A stretch of 6,513 bases of DNA from Alphaproteobacteria bacterium (lineage in GTDB: Bacteria; Pseudomonadota; Alphaproteobacteria; Geminicoccales; Geminicoccaceae). Position numbers and translations under genes: made by a program. The stretch's first letter is position 1. Every line of letters begins with the position of its first letter. The stretch covers positions 1 through 6,513 of the forward strand of contig JALSRW010000625.1 of the NCBI GenBank assembly GCA_026984595.1. The letters are read 5' to 3'. The notes under the pieces are model-generated. The model was given only the letters and a program-made list of their open reading frames with translations. It was not told the DNA's origin and did no database searches. This document shows positions 5,745 through 6,513 of the stretch, in pieces.

Positions 5745-6513
5745 TCAGCCCTTGCGGGGCTCCGCATATTTGAAGGGCAACAGACGCGCCGTCATGTAGG
5801 ACTGCTCGGACACCTTGGTCCAGGCGATCAGCTTGCGACGGAAATCGAGAATGCTGTCCAACACCTCGCGCGACAGCGGATCCTGGTCGGCGAGCTCGGT
5901 CAGTACCTGGCCGGCGAGACCGCCGAGGCCGTCCAGCACCTCGTCCGGGAACTTCTTGAGCACCACCCCGTGCTCGTTGATCAGCACGTCGAGGCTGTCG
6001 TTGTTGCGTGCCTGGAACTCGCTGAGCACGGCCAGATTGACGGCCCGGTTCGCGGCCTCGACGATCGCCTTGAGATCGCCGGGCAGGCTCTCCCAGGCCT
6101 TCATGTTGATAAAGCAGTCGAGCACCGTGGCCGGCTCGTGCCAGCCCGGATAGTAGTAATACTTGGCCGACTTGTAGAGGCCGAAGGCGAGGTCGTTGTA
6201 GGGGCCCACCCATTCGGTGGCGTCGATCGCCCCCGACTGCAGGGCCGGCGGGATCTCGCCGCCGGGCAGGTTGACGACGATGCCGCCGGCGGCCTTGACC
6301 ACCTCGCCGCCGAGGCCGGGAATGCGCATCTTGAGCCCTTCGTAGTCCTCGAGGCCGTGGATCTCCTTGTTGAACCAGCCGCCCATCTGGGTGCCGGTGT
6401 TGCCGGAGGGAAAGAACTTGGCGCCCATCTCGGCGTAGACCTTGTCGGCCAGCTCCTGGCCGCCGCCGTAGTAGAACCAGGCGTTCTGCTCCTGGGCGGT
6501 GAGACCGAAGGGC
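5745..6513 (-). CDS. dctP: TRAP transporter substrate-binding protein, TakP-like, N-terminus missing
   Basis: This is the periplasmic solute receptor of a TRAP transporter. 255 residues are visible, beginning P-F-G-L-T-A-Q-E-Q-N at the window edge. The ATG at 6426-6428 is internal, because the frame continues open and family-like to 6513. About 100 N-terminal residues, including the expected signal peptide, are probably outside. Features, numbered from the edge: G-N-T-G-T-Q-M-G-G-W-F-N-K-E (37-50), K-M-R-I-P-G-L-G-G-E-V (61-71) with the conserved Arg63 that in this fold binds a substrate carboxylate, L-P-G-G-E-I-P-P-A-L-Q-S-G-A-I-D-A-T-E-W-V-G-P-Y (82-105), and Y-Y-Y-Y-P-G-W-H-E-P (118-127). 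These blocks are typical of the TakP/SmoM-like group. In TakP of Rhodobacter sphaeroides the ligand is a 2-oxoacid with a bound sodium ion, and the E-W pair here (100-101) is a plausible equivalent of its site. It is convergent with dctQM and probably serves it. The substrate, a 2-oxoacid or other small organic acid, is inferred. Confidence 0.93.
   Translation of the reverse strand, partial: PFGLTAQEQNAWFYYGGGQELADKVYAEMGAKFFPSGNTGTQMGGWFNKEIHGLEDYEGLKMRIPGLGGEVVKAAGGIVVNLPGGEIPPALQSGAIDATEWVGPYNDLAFGLYKSAKYYYYPGWHEPATVLDCFINMKAWESLPGDLKAIVEAANRAVNLAVLSEFQARNNDSLDVLINEHGVVLKKFPDEVLDGLGGLAGQVLTELADQDPLSREVLDSILDFRRKLIAWTKVSEQSYMTARLLPFKYAEPRKG

Noticed and set aside
5653..6213. 186-codon minus-strand open frame overlapping dctP
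   Set aside because: It is out of frame with the clearly conserved binding protein, Arg/Gly-rich, and runs through the terminator palindrome.

Overview
The window is GC-rich DNA (strong G/C bias at third codon positions) and looks like a chromosomal segment of an alphaproteobacterium, possibly of Rhodospirillales type. The taxonomic hint is the gene order aroQ-accB-accC-aat, which I recall as common in Alphaproteobacteria, together with a TakP-type TRAP transporter. No mobile element, CRISPR array, rRNA or tRNA was seen. Coding density is high, and all non-coding gaps are under 180 bases.

Left part (1-2584, minus strand). This is a compact housekeeping cluster read right to left: aroQ (type II 3-dehydroquinase, shikimate pathway), accB (biotin carboxyl carrier protein), accC (biotin carboxylase) and the start of aat (leucyl/phenylalanyl-tRNA-protein transferase, cut by the window edge). 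aroQ and accB overlap by 4 bases, accB and accC are 10 bases apart, and aat begins 38 bases after accC. A good sigma-70-type promoter candidate (TTGCAA-N16-TATAAG with an extended -10) lies 73 bases upstream of aroQ and probably drives the set. AccB and AccC together form the biotin half of acetyl-CoA carboxylase, the committed step of fatty-acid synthesis.

Middle (2585-3762). acuI/yhdH (NADPH-dependent acrylyl-CoA reductase family) lies on the minus strand directly upstream of aroQ. The order yhdH-aroQ-accB-accC is the one I recall from E. coli. Its start was placed at 3586, after a clear Shine-Dalgarno sequence. A 176-base divergent intergenic region separates it from the transporter genes and contains a widely spaced 9-base inverted repeat.

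Right part (3763-6513). dctQ and dctM, the small and large membrane subunits of a TRAP transporter, are on the plus strand and overlap by 4 bases. They converge on a minus-strand gene for the periplasmic binding protein, which resembles the TakP/SmoM-like 2-oxoacid or mannitol/chloroaromatic group and is cut at its N-terminal end. A perfect 24-base GC-rich palindrome in the 60-base gap is a likely two-way terminator. The three subunits probably form one sodium-driven uptake system for an organic acid, even though the binding-protein gene is not co-transcribed with the membrane genes.

The window is mostly ordinary, conserved metabolism and transport. I do not see a previously undescribed system. 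The most useful points are the aat fragment, the corrected acuI start, the aroQ promoter, and the split, convergent TRAP layout.
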